This document shows positions 45,817-56,921 of a stretch of 64,000 nt of DNA, piece by piece. Under the pieces are notes generated by a model, which ran no database searches, was not told where the DNA came from, and saw only the letters and a list, made by a program, of their open reading frames with translations. Position 1 is the stretch's first letter, and each line of letters starts with the position of its first letter. Origin of the DNA: Pectobacterium betavasculorum (GTDB lineage: Bacteria; Pseudomonadota; Gammaproteobacteria; Enterobacterales; Enterobacteriaceae); NCBI RefSeq assembly GCF_000749845.1, contig NZ_JQHM01000003.1, positions 310,001 to 374,000 of the forward strand, given 5' to 3'. The translations under genes and the position numbers were made by a program.

Positions 45817-46337
45817 GTTTATCTCTGCCTATATTCTTTCTGTCTTTACCCTTGATTCGCTGTTGTCAGAGGCATTCGTTTTACCATGATGCCGTCTGCG
45901 GTGGTATCGGGTGATTGGCGGTCCCCCTTTTTCTGTGCGCTGAAATCAATGGGCTGAATTAATAAAATAGCGTGATATTAATTAATGTAATAAATATATT
46001 ATAAATAAGTAATTAATGGTCTGAAACGCATAGCTAATGCTAGCAATAAGGGCTTTGTCTTTTTATTCAAAATGTTGATGAGATTATTCTGGTCACATTT
46101 ATGCCGAAACCCTATTTATATGCTTATGTATAAAAACAGAGAATAGCGGTAAAAAAATAATACTCAAATTATTTGAAAGTATAACGTGTGAAATGGGTTT
46201 TTTTTAAAGTACTTTTCTGCCTGCTCTCATTATTTATTCGGCTTTTTAGGAGATGCACGAGAAAAGAAACGGGAAACGGGAGCTATTCTGCGTCATGCTG
46301 GTGGTCAGTATGGGAGTTGACCACCAGCGGTGCAAGA
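45817..46337. other. AT-rich intergenic region
   Basis: About 520 bases holding the leader of the cyclase gene and, at its far end, a hairpin left from a lost chemoreceptor gene (46297-46328). Overlapping plus-strand frames at 46188-46435 are not convincing genes. Confidence 0.45.
46297..46328 (-). terminator. Terminator of the lost chemoreceptor gene
   Basis: GCTGGTGGTCA and TGACCACCAGC form a perfect 11-bp stem with a 10-base loop, 10 bases downstream (minus strand) of the MCP remnant stop. Confidence 0.65.
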
Positions 46338-46511
46338 TTAGGAAAGGCGAGGCTCTACCTGAAACAGCGCCATGGACCGCATCAACTGTTGAGGCTGTTG
46401 CTCTAACGATTGCGTGGTCGCGGATGAGGCTTTGATGAGTTGCGCATTGTGCTGAGCCACTTTGTCAATCTGCGTGAAGGCGACGTTCACCAGCTCGATA
46501 CCGCGATGCTG
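46338..46511 (-). pseudogene. 3' remnant of a methyl-accepting chemotaxis protein
   Basis: The minus strand encodes QHRGIELVNVAFTQIDKVAQ, then HNAQLIKASSATTQSLEQQ, then MRSMALFQV, ending in a stop at 46338. This is the conserved end of the MCP signalling domain (compare INQVNxAVxQMDxVTQQNAALVEE and LxxxVAxF). About 55 codons remain; the rest is missing and unrelated sequence joins at about 46512. Confidence 0.8.
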
Positions 46512-46632
46512 TTTTGGCTGGTCAAATTCGTTCCCGACGAATTTGTCCTTCTCTTGTCGCGTTACGATGCTGATCGCTGAGCATCGCCCTAAAGAGCCAA
46601 CGCGTTGCGTTGTTCAAAACGTTAACGTTTTG

Positions 46633-46661
46633 TCCTGCAACTCGAATTACTTGGGGGTATA
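46633..46661. repeat. ERIC terminal fragment
   Basis: TCCTGCAACTCGAATTACTT followed by GGGGGTATA matches the right end of the full ERIC repeats. Only about 29 bases remain, close to the MCP remnant, suggesting the deletion that removed the MCP gene also cut the repeat. Confidence 0.65.
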
Positions 46662-46905
46662 GATTTGGTGGGTGCAACGAAAGAGAATACGTTATCTGTG
46701 TTGCGGTGAGATAAAATTAAAAAGATATGGCAGATGTAAAAGGGGGGAGTGAGCAGGATACGGCCCGACAACCTCTCGTAACGCAAAGGGTATAAATAAT
46801 TAGCCGTAGTGTTTGTGCCTGGTTTATTATCTGACAATAGCGTTGGTTTTTCAGGGGCGAACTCAATGCGCCTGTCAATGATACCCAGAGGTATCCGAGG
46901 TTTAT

Positions 46906-47331
46906 GTGCAGTTAACAAGTTTTACGGATTATGGCTTGCGGGCGCTGATTTACATGGCGTCACTGCCGAGCGGGAAAATGACCAGCATTTCGGAGGTAAC
47001 GGAAGTGTATGGCGTGTCTCGTAATCATATGGTCAAAATTATCAATCAACTTAGTCGTGCTGGGTTGGTGATGGCCGTGCGCGGTAAGAATGGCGGTATC
47101 CGCCTCGGAAAACCGGCAGAAACAATCCGAATTGGCGATGTCGTGCGCGAGTTGGAACCGCTCACGTTGGTCAACTGTAGCCATGAGTTTTGCCACATTA
47201 CGCCAGCCTGTCGCTTGAAACAGGTGCTTCAACAGGCGGTACAAAATTTCCTGCATGAGCTGGATCAATACACGCTGGCTGATATGGTCAAAGAAAACCC
47301 GCCGCTTTATAAATTATTGTTGGTTGAATGA
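46906..47331 (+). CDS. nsrR: Nitric-oxide-sensing repressor NsrR
   Basis: 141 residues, same length as E. coli NsrR and nearly identical at the start ([21 protein letters not shown]). Rrf2-family winged helix; the three Fe-S cysteines are C91, C96 and C102. NO destroys the cluster and derepresses NO-defence genes. It starts with GTG at 46906. The rnr frame begins before its end, so nsrR-rnr-rlmB form one operon as in E. coli. A likely target, ytfE, is in the same window with an NsrR-type site. Confidence 0.96.
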   Translation: MQLTSFTDYGLRALIYMASLPSGKMTSISEVTEVYGVSRNHMVKIINQLSRAGLVMAVRGKNGGIRLGKPAETIRIGDVVRELEPLTLVNCSHEFCHITPACRLKQVLQQAVQNFLHELDQYTLADMVKENPPLYKLLLVE

Positions 47332-47372
47332 ATTTCGTTCAGCCTCCTGCTGATGACAACGGAGGAACCACA

Positions 47373-49829
47373 ATGTCACAAGATCCATTCCTGGAACGAG
47401 AAGCAGAAAAATACGAATCCCCCATCCCCAGTCGTGAATATATTTTGGCGCACATCGCCAAGCGCGATACCCCGATTAGCCGGGAAGAATTAGCCGCCGA
47501 TCTGCAATTAACCGGAGAAGAAGCCCTCGAAGCGCTGCGCCGTCGTCTGCGTGCAATGGAGCGTGACGGTCAGCTTATTTTTACCCGCCGCCAATGCTAT
47601 GCGTTGCCGGAGAAGCTCGATTTGCTGCGTGGCACGGTGATTGGTCACCGCGATGGCTTCGGCTTCCTGCGTGTAGAAGGCCGTAAAGACGATCTTTATC
47701 TGTCGGCTGAAGAGATGAAACGGGCGATTCACGGCGATGTGGTGCTGGCACAGCCGCTGGGTGCCGATCGTAAAGGTCGTCGCGAAGGGCGCATTGTACG
47801 CGTGCTGGAACCACGTACCGGACAAATTGTCGGCCGCTATTTTGTCGATGCCGGTGTCGGGTTCGTGGTACCGGATGATAGCCGCCTGAGCTTTGATATC
47901 CTAATCCCGAAAGAAGAAATTAACGGTGCTCGCATGGGCTTCGTTGTGGTGGTTGAACTGACGCAACGTGCAACGCGCCGCACGAAAGCGGTCGGTAAGA
48001 TTGTCGAGATCCTCGGTGACAACATGGGCACCGGGCTGGCGGTAGATATCGCCCTGCGTACCCACGATATTCCGCACACCTGGCCATCGCAAGTGGAAGA
48101 GCAGGTGAAGGATCTTTCCGAAGAGGTGCCGGAAGCCGCGAAAAAAGGCCGTGTGGATCTGCGTAAGCTGCCGCTGGTCACGATTGACGGCGAAGATGCC
48201 CGCGATTTCGATGACGCCGTGTACTGTGAGCAGAAACGTGGCGGTGGCTGGCGCTTATGGGTTGCGATTGCGGACGTGAGTTATTACGTTCGGCCGAATA
48301 CGCCGCTCGACCATGAAGCGCGGGCGCGTGGCACGTCGGTATATTTCCCGTCGCAGGTGGTACCGATGCTGCCGGAAGTGTTGTCGAACGGATTGTGTTC
48401 GCTCAACCCGCAGGTCGATCGCCTGTGCATGGTCTGTGAAATGACCGTCTCCTCGCAGGGCAAGCTGTCGTCTTACAAGTTTTATGAAGCGGTGATGAGC
48501 TCACACGCGCGTCTGACCTACACCAAGGTGTGGAATATTCTGCAAGGCGATGCTGAGCTACGTGAGCACTACAAGCCGCTGGTGGGCGGGCTGGAAGAGC
48601 TACACCACATGTACAAAGCGCTTGAACATGCGCGTGAAGTACGTGGCGGCATCGCGTTTGAAACCGAAGAAGCGAAGTTTATTTTCAATGCCGAACGCCG
48701 TATCGACCGTGTGGAAGCGGTGGTGCGTAACGATGCGCACAAGCTGATTGAAGAGTGCATGATTCTGGCGAATATCTCCGCTGCGAAATTTGTGGAGAAG
48801 AACGAAGAGCCCGCACTGTTCCGCGTACACGATCAACCGAGCGAAGACCATGTATTAGCCCTGCGCAGCGTGCTGGGCGAGCTGGGTCTGACGCTGAAAG
48901 GCGGAATGAAGCCACAGCCGAAAGATTACGCAGAATTGATGAATGAGTTGGCTGACCGTCCCGATCGGGAAATGCTGCAAACTATGCTGCTGCGTTCAAT
49001 GAAACAGGCGATTTATGACCCGGAAAACCGGGGACACTTCGGACTGGCATTAACGTCTTACGGCCACTTCACGTCGCCAATTCGTCGTTATCCTGACCTG
49101 TCGCTGCACCGTGCTATTAAGTATCTGTTGAGCGACCGTCATGAGCGCTGGACGTCAACGGGCGGCTGGCATAGCGACATTAACGAGATGCTACAGCTAG
49201 GCATGCACTGCTCGATGACGGAGCGTCGTGCGGATGAAGCAACGCGTGACGTCGCGGATTGGCTGAAGTGCGACTTTATGCAGGATCACGTTGGCGAAGT
49301 CTTTACGGGGATTATCGCCAGTGTGACCGGTTTTGGTTTCTTCGTGCGCCTGAAAGATCTGTTTATCGATGGGCTGGTGCATGTTTCCACGCTGGATAAT
49401 GACTACTATCGCTACGATAATATCGGTCAGCGACTGATTGGCGAATCGCGTGGGCAGGTTTATCGCCTGGGGGATGAAGTGGAAATCCGCGTTGAAGCCG
49501 TGCATATGGACGAGCGCAACATTGATTTTGCGTTGATCTCCAGTACTCGTAAGGTGCGCGGTGAAGGTAAAACGGCACGTGATCGTACGAAGAAGCCAGA
49601 TTCGCGTGAGGCTAAGCCAAGCCGACGCCGTCGTAGCCCAAGCAAAGCTGCCGCAAACTTTGAGCCGGATGCCGCATTCCGCAAAGAAGGCGATCGCAAC
49701 GCGACGTCGGATAAACCAAAAGTGAAGCCGAAAAAGAACCGCGATAAAGCGCAAAAGAACGCGGAAAAAACGCGTAAAATCGCCGCTGCTACCAAGGCTA
49801 AACGCGCGAAGAAAAAGTCCGCTGAGTAA
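47373..49829 (+). CDS. rnr: Ribonuclease R
   Basis: 818 residues from ATG 47373, preceded by GGAGG; the frame from 47328 starts inside nsrR. Domains in order: HTH (about 20-75), cold-shock OB folds, RNB catalytic domain with the acidic cluster [14 protein letters not shown]1 domain (about 630-715) and a long Lys/Arg-rich tail from about 725. It degrades structured RNA 3' to 5', aids trans-translation and is induced by cold. The tail is typical of enterobacterial RNase R. Confidence 0.96.
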   Translation: MSQDPFLEREAEKYESPIPSREYILAHIAKRDTPISREELAADLQLTGEEALEALRRRLRAMERDGQLIFTRRQCYALPEKLDLLRGTVIGHRDGFGFLRVEGRKDDLYLSAEEMKRAIHGDVVLAQPLGADRKGRREGRIVRVLEPRTGQIVGRYFVDAGVGFVVPDDSRLSFDILIPKEEINGARMGFVVVVELTQRATRRTKAVGKIVEILGDNMGTGLAVDIALRTHDIPHTWPSQVEEQVKDLSEEVPEAAKKGRVDLRKLPLVTIDGEDARDFDDAVYCEQKRGGGWRLWVAIADVSYYVRPNTPLDHEARARGTSVYFPSQVVPMLPEVLSNGLCSLNPQVDRLCMVCEMTVSSQGKLSSYKFYEAVMSSHARLTYTKVWNILQGDAELREHYKPLVGGLEELHHMYKALEHAREVRGGIAFETEEAKFIFNAERRIDRVEAVVRNDAHKLIEECMILANISAAKFVEKNEEPALFRVHDQPSEDHVLALRSVLGELGLTLKGGMKPQPKDYAELMNELADRPDREMLQTMLLRSMKQAIYDPENRGHFGLALTSYGHFTSPIRRYPDLSLHRAIKYLLSDRHERWTSTGGWHSDINEMLQLGMHCSMTERRADEATRDVADWLKCDFMQDHVGEVFTGIIASVTGFGFFVRLKDLFIDGLVHVSTLDNDYYRYDNIGQRLIGESRGQVYRLGDEVEIRVEAVHMDERNIDFALISSTRKVRGEGKTARDRTKKPDSREAKPSRRRRSPSKAAANFEPDAAFRKEGDRNATSDKPKVKPKKNRDKAQKNAEKTRKIAAATKAKRAKKKSAE

Positions 49830-49840
49830 GGTTAGCTAAC

Positions 49841-49872
49841 CCCACGTCTCCTCGGTGAAGAGGGGACGTGGG
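49841..49872. other. Hairpin between rnr and rlmB
   Basis: CCCACGTCTCCTC pairs with GAGGGGACGTGGG with one G-T mismatch and a 6-base loop. There is no T-run, so it may protect the rnr mRNA end or set the rlmB level rather than terminate. Confidence 0.55.
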
Positions 49873-49929
49873 TAACCTCTATCTCTAATGAACAGGTTCT
49901 GCCTGTTATGGTTAATTTGAAGAGTATTA

Positions 49930-50664
49930 ATGAGCGAAATTATTTACGGTATCCACGCGGTTAAGGCACTGCTTGAGCGTGATCCACAGCGTTTTCTGGA
50001 AGTCTTTGTTCTGAAGGGACGTGACGATCGTCGCCTTCAACCCGTCATTGCCGAGCTGGAAGCACAGGGCATCGTTATTCAAGTGGCCAATCGGCAATGG
50101 CTGGATAAGCAGGCTGAAGACGCGGTGCATCAGGGGATCGTAGCGAAGGTCAAAGAAGGGCGGAAATATCAGGAAAACGATCTGCCTGCTATGTTAGACC
50201 ATCTTGAAACGCCTTTCCTGTTGATATTGGACGGCGTGACCGATCCACATAACCTGGGCGCTTGCCTGCGTAATGCGGATGGCGCCGGCGTACATGCGGT
50301 GATTGTGCCGCGCGATCGTTCTGCGCAGTTGAATGCGACGGTGAAGAAAGTGGCCTGTGGCGCGGCAGAAACCGTACCGGTTATCTGCGTGACCAATCTG
50401 GCTCGTACGATGCGCCTGTTGCAGGAGCGTAATATCTGGATCGTCGGCACGGCGGGTGAAGCGGATCATACACTGTACCAAAGTAAACTGATCGGGCCGT
50501 TGGCGCTGGTGATGGGCGCGGAAGGGGAAGGGATGCGTCGTCTGACCCGTGAGCACTGTGACGAATTAATCAGCATTCCGATGGCGGGCAGCGTGACTTC
50601 ATTGAATGTGTCTGTTGCTACTGGCGTGTGTTTGTTTGAAGCCGTTCGCCAGCGTGGCGGATGA
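49930..50664 (+). CDS. rlmB: 23S rRNA (Gm2251) 2'-O-methyltransferase
   Basis: 244 residues of the SpoU/TrmH family. N-terminal L30e-like RNA-binding domain ([18 protein letters not shown]) and C-terminal knotted methyltransferase domain with motifs [32 protein letters not shown] and [22 protein letters not shown]. It modifies G2251 of 23S rRNA in the P-loop. It follows rnr by 100 bases, as in E. coli. Confidence 0.96.
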   Translation: MSEIIYGIHAVKALLERDPQRFLEVFVLKGRDDRRLQPVIAELEAQGIVIQVANRQWLDKQAEDAVHQGIVAKVKEGRKYQENDLPAMLDHLETPFLLILDGVTDPHNLGACLRNADGAGVHAVIVPRDRSAQLNATVKKVACGAAETVPVICVTNLARTMRLLQERNIWIVGTAGEADHTLYQSKLIGPLALVMGAEGEGMRRLTREHCDELISIPMAGSVTSLNVSVATGVCLFEAVRQRGG

Positions 50665-50687
50665 ATTTTATCTATTAAGAGGAACTT

Positions 50688-51086
50688 ATGCCGATACTCA
50701 ATGCGTTGTTAGCGTTTGCATCCTATTTCTTTATCGGGTTTGCCATGGTGCTAGCCTTTTTATTTATCTACACCCGCGTTACGCCGCATGATGAATGGGC
50801 GTTAATTAAAAAAAACAACGGCACAGCAGCGATTGGGTTTGGTGGGGCGTTGATTGGCTATGTGATCCCACTTTCCAGTGCGGCGATTAATTCGGTGAGT
50901 CTGGTGGATTACATCACCTGGGGTGCGGTTGCGCTGGTGGTCCAATTGCTGATCTATTTTGCTGTGCGTCTGTATATGCCGCGTCTCAGCCAGCATATCC
51001 AGAATAACGATATTGCCTCTGGTGCCTTCCTTTGTGCCGCTTCGCTTAGCGGTGGGATCCTGAATGCGGCGTGTATGTCGTATTAA
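50688..51086 (+). CDS. yjfL: DUF350 inner-membrane protein YjfL
   Basis: 132 residues with four membrane spans, matching E. coli YjfL in length and in FASYFFIGFAMVLAFLFIY, GYVIPLSSAAINSVSLVDY and SGGILNAACMSY. The function is unknown. In E. coli it is part of yjfIJKLMC; the other genes are missing here. It follows rlmB by 23 bases after AAGAGGAAC and may share its transcript. Confidence 0.9.
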   Translation: MPILNALLAFASYFFIGFAMVLAFLFIYTRVTPHDEWALIKKNNGTAAIGFGGALIGYVIPLSSAAINSVSLVDYITWGAVALVVQLLIYFAVRLYMPRLSQHIQNNDIASGAFLCAASLSGGILNAACMSY

Positions 51087-51149
51087 TCTGTCTCAGCATG
51101 ATGATACCGGGAATCTTCCCGGTATTTTTTTACATTATATCCTGCGGAT

Positions 51150-51458
51150 TCAACGATACAGCACGGCTCGTGCGGACCACAAACCAGGGAGTGTTGCGGC
51201 CTCGGATTTCAGTACAATCACATAATAGTGCGCGCCAGAGGTATCAGCTTTTTGTTGAATGGCTCGCTCTGCGTCGTCCCCATTCCCGCGTACGGTAGCG
51301 GAGATCGTACCCATTTTTTCTAACTGGCTGGTTTGCGCGTAACGAATTTCGAGTGCGTGCTCCGCAGGTGGAGGTGCCGCGACAGGCTTCCCTTGTATGA
51401 GCTGACAGCCAGACAGTATCAGTATTAAAGGTAAGAAAAGTATCCGCACGATATTCAT
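51150..51458 (-). CDS. bsmA: Biofilm/peroxide stress lipoprotein BsmA
   Basis: 102 residues. The signal has the lipobox LSGC (Cys at about 18). The mature part is a YdgH/BhsA-like (DUF1471) domain: EIRYAQTSQLEKMGTISATVRG and the end HYYVIVLKSEAATLPG...WSARAVLYR. E. coli BsmA (YjfO) has the same layout and genomic place, next to yjfP. It is linked to peroxide resistance and biofilm formation there. Confidence 0.85.
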   Translation of the reverse strand: MNIVRILFLPLILILSGCQLIQGKPVAAPPPAEHALEIRYAQTSQLEKMGTISATVRGNGDDAERAIQQKADTSGAHYYVIVLKSEAATLPGLWSARAVLYR

Positions 51459-51499
51459 CGCTTCAGCCAGATAGGAATAGGTAGCGAGAGTGTATCGCT

Positions 51500-51985
51500 A
51501 TCATTGGGATGACGGCACTCTCTTTAGTAAGAGGGAAACTAACAGCAGGCAATGAGATGCCCACCCGTTAGTTGAGGTTAACGCGAGGTGACTGGCGTAA
51601 AATCTTCGCCCTTGAAAACTTTTACCGGATTGCTGCGTTCTATCTGATGATGGAACGCCGGATAGAAGCGCTGTTGTGAAAAAAGCGGCACCGATGGGGT
51701 AACCACGACCCGGATGCAAATCTGGCATACCGGCCACACGTACCATATCGGGAAGTTGTGATGTAATTTGGAGCTGTTGCTTTATCTTCAATCCAGGTAT
51801 TTTCCGTCGCGATCACACTGACGCGCGCCGAAATCGAGCGAATAGCATTGCCTATAGATCATCCTGCTGATCAATTTAAAAATAGGGTGAGGCAGGCTAC
51901 AACTGGGGGGATAACGCAAAGCGGAAAAGAATGCGGAATTATCCCGAGGTGTCCTGCAAAGAATCAGAGTAATTGTTGTCATGAT
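51500..51985 (-). pseudogene. Remnant of an rtcB-like (RtcB2) RNA ligase gene
   Basis: The minus strand encodes SVIATENTWIEDKA in one frame and, after a frameshift at about 51775, QQLQITSQLPDMVRVAGMPD, then LHPGRGYPIGAAFF. The segment GMPDLHPGRGYPIGAAFF is the metal-site motif of the RtcB branch that neighbours the release factor prfH in enterobacteria. The sequence then turns to unrelated frames. Only about 50 of some 370 codons are left. Confidence 0.75.
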
Positions 51986-52229
51986 GTCGTCTCCTTTGTC
52001 AGTGGGGTGGGGGAAACGCCGGCATAATACTCAAGTGATGGCCACAGCGTAATACGCTTGTCTTGCGGGAAGTATGCCTTTACCTATCCGCAACGGCACT
52101 ATGTTTCAATGTGCAATCACAAAGTACAAATATTCATTTCTGTTATTTGCATTGAACAACGTTATTTTTGTGTTTTCATAGAATAAAGAATGAGCTCAGA
52201 TGAGGTGACTCGTATCTAAGGAGGGGCTG
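51986..52229. other. Intergenic region upstream of yjfP
   Basis: About 245 bases. AT-rich stretch near 52110-52200 probably holds the yjfP promoter. Nothing else recognised. Confidence 0.4.
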
Positions 52230-52982
52230 ATGGTTGAAATGTCACTGGATAAACTCGGCAGCGGTATTGAAGCGATCCACGCGGCGCCTGTGGGAAGAAG
52301 GGAACAGCCTCTACCGACGATTTTTTTCTACCATGGTTACATGTCGTCTAAAGAGGTGTACTCGTATTTTGGCTATGCGCTGGCTCAGGCTGGGTTTCGG
52401 GTGATTTTGACCGATGCGGCAATGCATGGTGCAAGATATGACGGGGATGAAGCGCACCGGCTGCGTCATTTCTGGGACATTCTGCAATCGAACATTGGAG
52501 AACTTCCTGGCTATGTCGAGGAATATCGGCAGCGCGGCCTGATCGACGGCGAACGTGTTGGCGTTTGCGGTGCGTCGCTTGGGGGAATGAGCGCGCTCGG
52601 GTGCATGGCTCGCTATCCCTGGATTACTGCGGTGGCTGCATTTATGGGCTCCGGCTATTTCTCCACGTTGTCATCAACGCTATTTCCTCCGGTTCCGGCC
52701 GATCGTGAGGAAAATAAGGCGGTATTGCAGGCATTAGCGACCAAACTGGCTGATTATGATGTCATCACGCGTCTGGATGCGCTGTCCAATCGGCCGCTGC
52801 TTGTGTGGCATGGCGAGGCGGATGATGTCGTGCCAGCGGCAGAAAGTGCACGTCTCCATCAGGCACTACAGGCGCGCGGTACACTCGCCAATCTGACGTT
52901 TCTGACCGAGCCGGGTGTGGCGCATCGTATTACGCCGACGGCGTTGCAGGCGGGAGCTGATTTCTTCAAGCGGACGCTGTAA
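52230..52982 (+). CDS. yjfP: Alpha/beta-hydrolase esterase YjfP
   Basis: 250 residues, similar to E. coli YjfP. Alpha/beta-hydrolase fold: the oxyanion region FYHGYMSSKEVYSYFGYALAQAG, the nucleophile elbow GASLGG (Ser about 117), the Asp in VWHGEADDVVPAAES and the His in GVAHRI. It is a short-chain carboxylesterase. It starts at ATG 52230 after AAGGAGGGG. Cytoplasmic. Confidence 0.92.
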   Translation: MVEMSLDKLGSGIEAIHAAPVGRREQPLPTIFFYHGYMSSKEVYSYFGYALAQAGFRVILTDAAMHGARYDGDEAHRLRHFWDILQSNIGELPGYVEEYRQRGLIDGERVGVCGASLGGMSALGCMARYPWITAVAAFMGSGYFSTLSSTLFPPVPADREENKAVLQALATKLADYDVITRLDALSNRPLLVWHGEADDVVPAAESARLHQALQARGTLANLTFLTEPGVAHRITPTALQAGADFFKRTL

Positions 52983-53103
52983 TTCCACGTTGATTCTGTA
53001 AATATCACAACGTAGAAAACTCCTGTGTTTCTTCCTTGTGTTCTTTAATGTCGGGCACTATACTTACGCGTCATTTTTTCAGCCGCACACATACACGTTC
53101 CTT

Positions 53104-53138
53104 GCCTCCACGGGCCGCGGTTGACCCAGACAGGAGGC
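53104..53138 (+). promoter_or_regulatory. rpsF leader hairpin, S6:S18-binding motif
   Basis: In the rpsF 5' leader GCCTCC (53104-53109) pairs with GGAGGC (53133-53138), enclosing GGG-CCGCGGTTGA-CCC. A CCG in a bulge or loop close to rpsF is characteristic of the S6:S18 autoregulatory RNA. It ends 25 bases before the start codon, so binding could block translation of the operon. Confidence 0.7.
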
Positions 53139-53145
53139 TGAATAA

Positions 53146-53556
<411 letters not shown>

Positions 53557-53564
53557 TTGTTGTG

Positions 53565-54114
<550 letters not shown>

Positions 54115-54155
54115 TCGGCCACTGTCCATTAACGAGACTTTGAGAGGATAAAGTA

Positions 54156-54608
54156 ATGCAAGTTATTCTGCTTGATAAAGTAGCAAACCTGGGCAGCCTG
54201 GGTGATCAGGTAAACGTTAAAGCGGGCTATGCTCGTAACTTCCTGGTGCCACAGGGCAAAGCTGTCCCGGCAACCAAGAAAAACGTTGAGTTCTTCGAAG
54301 CACGGCGTGCTGAACTGGAAGCCAAACTGGCTGACGTTCTGGCTGCTGCTGAAGCTCGCGCTGCCAAGATCAAAGAACTGGGTAGCGTTACCATCGCGTC
54401 TAAAGCAGGCGACGAAGGTAAACTGTTTGGTTCCATCGGTACTCGCGATATCGCTGATGCGGTAACGGCTGCCGGTGTTGACATTGCTAAGAGCGACGTT
54501 CGCCTGCCGAACGGCGTTCTGCGTACTCTGGGTGAGCACGTAGTAAGCTTCCAGGTACACAGCGATGTCTTTGCTGAACTGAATGTCGTTGTTGTTGCTG
54601 AAGCGTAA
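54156..54608 (+). CDS. rplI: 50S ribosomal protein L9
   Basis: 150 residues: N-terminal domain [20 protein letters not shown] with the rRNA-binding signature, a long connecting helix and the C-terminal domain. It starts after GAGAGGATAAAG. A strong terminator follows, so it ends the operon. Confidence 0.98.
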   Translation: MQVILLDKVANLGSLGDQVNVKAGYARNFLVPQGKAVPATKKNVEFFEARRAELEAKLADVLAAAEARAAKIKELGSVTIASKAGDEGKLFGSIGTRDIADAVTAAGVDIAKSDVRLPNGVLRTLGEHVVSFQVHSDVFAELNVVVVAEA

Positions 54609-54648
54609 TTCACCTTTATCGTTGAATTAACACTTTAGTTAACATGTG

Positions 54649-54674
54649 AAACGCTGGCCTTGTGCCAGCGTTTT
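54649..54674 (+). terminator. Terminator of the rpsF-rplI operon
   Basis: ACGCTGGC (54651-54658) pairs with GCCAGCGT (54664-54671) around a 5-base loop and leads into TTTT. Confidence 0.88.
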
Positions 54675-54737
54675 GCATTTTAGGGATCGGGAAATGACCT
54701 ATCATTACCTATACCTAAAAAGCAGGCCGGAGGCCGC

Positions 54738-55100
54738 ATGTCTGACTTGATTCATCTCACCCGTGTTTATGACGCTCACGCCCCTTTCTCTTCCCCCACT
54801 TTTCTGATTGACCGTCTGTGGCCGCGTGGGATCAGCAAAGCGCGTCTGGAGGGCGTTGAGTGGTTTAAAGACATCGCGCCGAGCAACGAGTTGCGGAAAT
54901 GGTTTCACGCCGAACCTGAACGCTGGTCGGAATTTGTGGATTATTATCGTAATGAGTTAACGCAGGGCTCGGCGTGCGGCAGGCTGTTGGCGTTACTTGA
55001 ACAGAAGCAGGCAATCACGCTGCTTTATGGCAGCAAAGACGCGCAGCACAACCATGCTATCGTCCTGCGCGACTTTCTATTGGAACGACTGGCTTGTTAG
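54738..55100 (+). CDS. DUF488 (YeaO-type) protein
   Basis: 120 residues of the DUF488 family: HLTRVYDAHAPFSS...FLIDRLWPRGISKARLEGVEWFKDIAPSNELRKWFHAEPERWSEF and a C-terminal ITLLYGSKDAQHNHAIVLRDFL. The family has no established activity, although it has been linked to nucleic-acid or stress roles. It starts at ATG 54738 after GGAGG. Convergent with ytfB, the two stops overlapping by 4 bases. Confidence 0.88.
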   Translation: MSDLIHLTRVYDAHAPFSSPTFLIDRLWPRGISKARLEGVEWFKDIAPSNELRKWFHAEPERWSEFVDYYRNELTQGSACGRLLALLEQKQAITLLYGSKDAQHNHAIVLRDFLLERLAC

Positions 55101-55810
55101 CGTGTGCGGGTGAACGCGCCATCCGCACCGCGGGTGAACCGAATCGTCTGGTTTGCCGTCGTTTCGATTTCCAGCTCCGCGATCATGCCTTGTGCATTCA
55201 ACTGTAATTTGACTTCCTGACCCGCCCGTAAATTGCTGAGTGGCTTATCCCTGCCTTCCACTTGTGCCATAGCGAACACATCGCTGACGGGCAGATTATT
55301 ATCACGAAAGAGCTGCGCCAGTGTTTGCCCCGCGGCGATCTCATACTGCCGCCATGGCGCGGATGACTGCGTCGGAGGCGGGGGCGTGACAGACTGATGC
55401 TGTGGTGTTGAAGGCTGGTTTTCAATAATCACGGCCTGCATCGCCGCTTGATTATCCGCCTGGGTAAGAGGAACCGGTGTGGTATGGGCTGGCTGCGAAT
55501 GTTGCGCACTGTAAGGCCAGAGCAGCACGATCAACAGCAGAGCGATGACGATTAAAATCCAGCGACGATGGAGGGGAGGCAACGGTTCCATCCAATGGTA
55601 GCCGTCAGGCAGATGCCAGACTTTTCGTAGCGAGACACCAATACGCTCACGCAGGGAAGGGGGAGACTGACGCTCCTGCTCTTCGTGCTCCTCGTCGTTT
55701 TCTACCGCTACAGCATTTGAGGGCTGCCGCTGGATAATTCGCTGGCAGAAGCGTACTAGCGTTTGATAATCCCAGGTGGTTTTCCGCTTCCTGGGCGCAA
55801 TTCTGCCCAT
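55097..55810 (-). CDS. ytfB: OapA-family LysM-like cell-envelope protein YtfB
   Basis: 237 residues. A cytoplasmic N-terminus with a conserved HLPDGYHWMEPLPPLHRRWI segment, one membrane span (about 87-105), a Pro/Gln-rich periplasmic linker and a C-terminal LysM-like/OapA domain (WRQYEIAAGQTLAQLFRDNNLPVSDVFAMAQVEGRDKPLSNL). E. coli YtfB binds glycans and affects cell division. It lies between rplI and fklB, as in E. coli. Confidence 0.9.
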   Translation of the reverse strand: MGRIAPRKRKTTWDYQTLVRFCQRIIQRQPSNAVAVENDEEHEEQERQSPPSLRERIGVSLRKVWHLPDGYHWMEPLPPLHRRWILIVIALLLIVLLWPYSAQHSQPAHTTPVPLTQADNQAAMQAVIIENQPSTPQHQSVTPPPPTQSSAPWRQYEIAAGQTLAQLFRDNNLPVSDVFAMAQVEGRDKPLSNLRAGQEVKLQLNAQGMIAELEIETTANQTIRFTRGADGAFTRTR

Positions 55811-56211
55811 GGTGACCTCTCTTACTACAATTCAGAATAAAAACAGTCAGAATAAAAACATCAGCATAAAGAACAGTGCCAGTGTAAAAACTGCATCAGA
55901 TAAAAATGATGCGATTACCATGCTATACCAAACCACGCTAGACCAGTAACCAGGCCGCGTCGGCATAAAAACCGTATCAGGATAATAACGCAATCCAGTA
56001 TACCGATAATCTGCATTAACTGACCAGTTAACGCGTTGATGATTAAGGCAAGCCGTACGCCAGAAACATCAGAACTATCAGTATAGGCCAGCTTCCCGTA
56101 ATGGTTTGGCTGGCGTGCGGTTAACGTGATTACCTGCACACAGGATTTTACCCCAATCCCTGTCGCTGTTATGCTGCGCTTTCAGTTTTTTACAGATTAA
56201 AAGGAACATCC
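55811..56211. other. Intergenic region between ytfB and fklB
   Basis: About 400 bases with divergent promoters. It contains a short direct repeat, CAGAATAAAAACA twice (about 55834-55860). A 74-codon minus-strand frame (55915-56139) has no ribosome site or recognisable product. Nothing else seen. Confidence 0.45.
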
Positions 56212-56832
56212 ATGACAACTCCTTCTTTTGATAGCGTCGAAGCGCAGGCAAGTTACGGCATCGGCTTACAAGTTGGTCAACAGTTACAGGAATCAGGTCT
56301 TGAAGGTCTGATCCCAGAAGCTCTGCTTGCGGGTCTGCGCGATGCGCTGGAAGGTAATGCGCCAGCGGTGCCTGTGGATGTGGTTCATCGTGCGCTGCGT
56401 GAAATTCATGAGCGTGCTGATGCGGTGCGTCGCGATCGTCAGCAAGAGCTGGCGGTAGAAGGCCAACAGTTCCTGGCTGAAAACGCACAAAAAGAAGGAG
56501 TGAACAGCACGGAATCTGGTTTGCAATTCCGCGTGTTGACTCAGGGTGAAGGTGCGATCCCGGCTCGTCAGGATCGTGTGCGTGTACATTATACTGGTCG
56601 CCTGACTGACGGCAGCGTGTTTGATAGCTCCGTACAGCGTGGGCAACCTGCTGAATTCCCGGTAAGCGGCGTGATCCCAGGCTGGATTGAGGCGTTAACG
56701 CTGATGCCGGTCGGTTCCAAATGGGAGCTCTATATTCCACATAATCTGGCGTATGGTGAACGTGGTGCGGGTGCTTCCATTCCGCCGTTCAGCGCACTGA
56801 TTTTTGAAGTGGAACTGCTGGAAATTCTGTAA
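56212..56832 (+). CDS. fklB: FKBP-type peptidyl-prolyl isomerase
   Basis: 206 residues, the same length as E. coli FklB. N-terminal dimerisation domain ([21 protein letters not shown]) and C-terminal FKBP domain ([49 protein letters not shown]-like [26 protein letters not shown]). No signal peptide; cytoplasmic. It catalyses prolyl cis-trans isomerisation in folding. A terminator follows 14 bases after the stop. Confidence 0.96.
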   Translation: MTTPSFDSVEAQASYGIGLQVGQQLQESGLEGLIPEALLAGLRDALEGNAPAVPVDVVHRALREIHERADAVRRDRQQELAVEGQQFLAENAQKEGVNSTESGLQFRVLTQGEGAIPARQDRVRVHYTGRLTDGSVFDSSVQRGQPAEFPVSGVIPGWIEALTLMPVGSKWELYIPHNLAYGERGAGASIPPFSALIFEVELLEIL

Positions 56833-56845
56833 GTTACAGACAGAA

Positions 56846-56870
56846 AAAGGCGCTCATTGAGCGCCTTTGT
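56846..56870 (+). terminator. fklB terminator
   Basis: AGGCGCTC (56848-56855) pairs with GAGCGCCT (56859-56866), preceded by A and followed by T runs; works for fklB and perhaps also ytfE on the other strand. Confidence 0.85.
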
Positions 56871-56921
56871 TGTTTTTACTGAATGGTTTTACTGACTTTC
56901 TTATTTGTTATCGAAACGACA

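Noticed and set aside
46188-46662. Plus-strand frames 46188-46406, 46253-46435 and 46462-46662
   Set aside because: They overlap the antisense MCP remnant and its terminator; none has a credible start or product.
55915-56139. 74-codon minus-strand frame between ytfB and fklB
   Set aside because: Somewhat hydrophobic, but no ribosome site; it lies in a promoter-rich gap.
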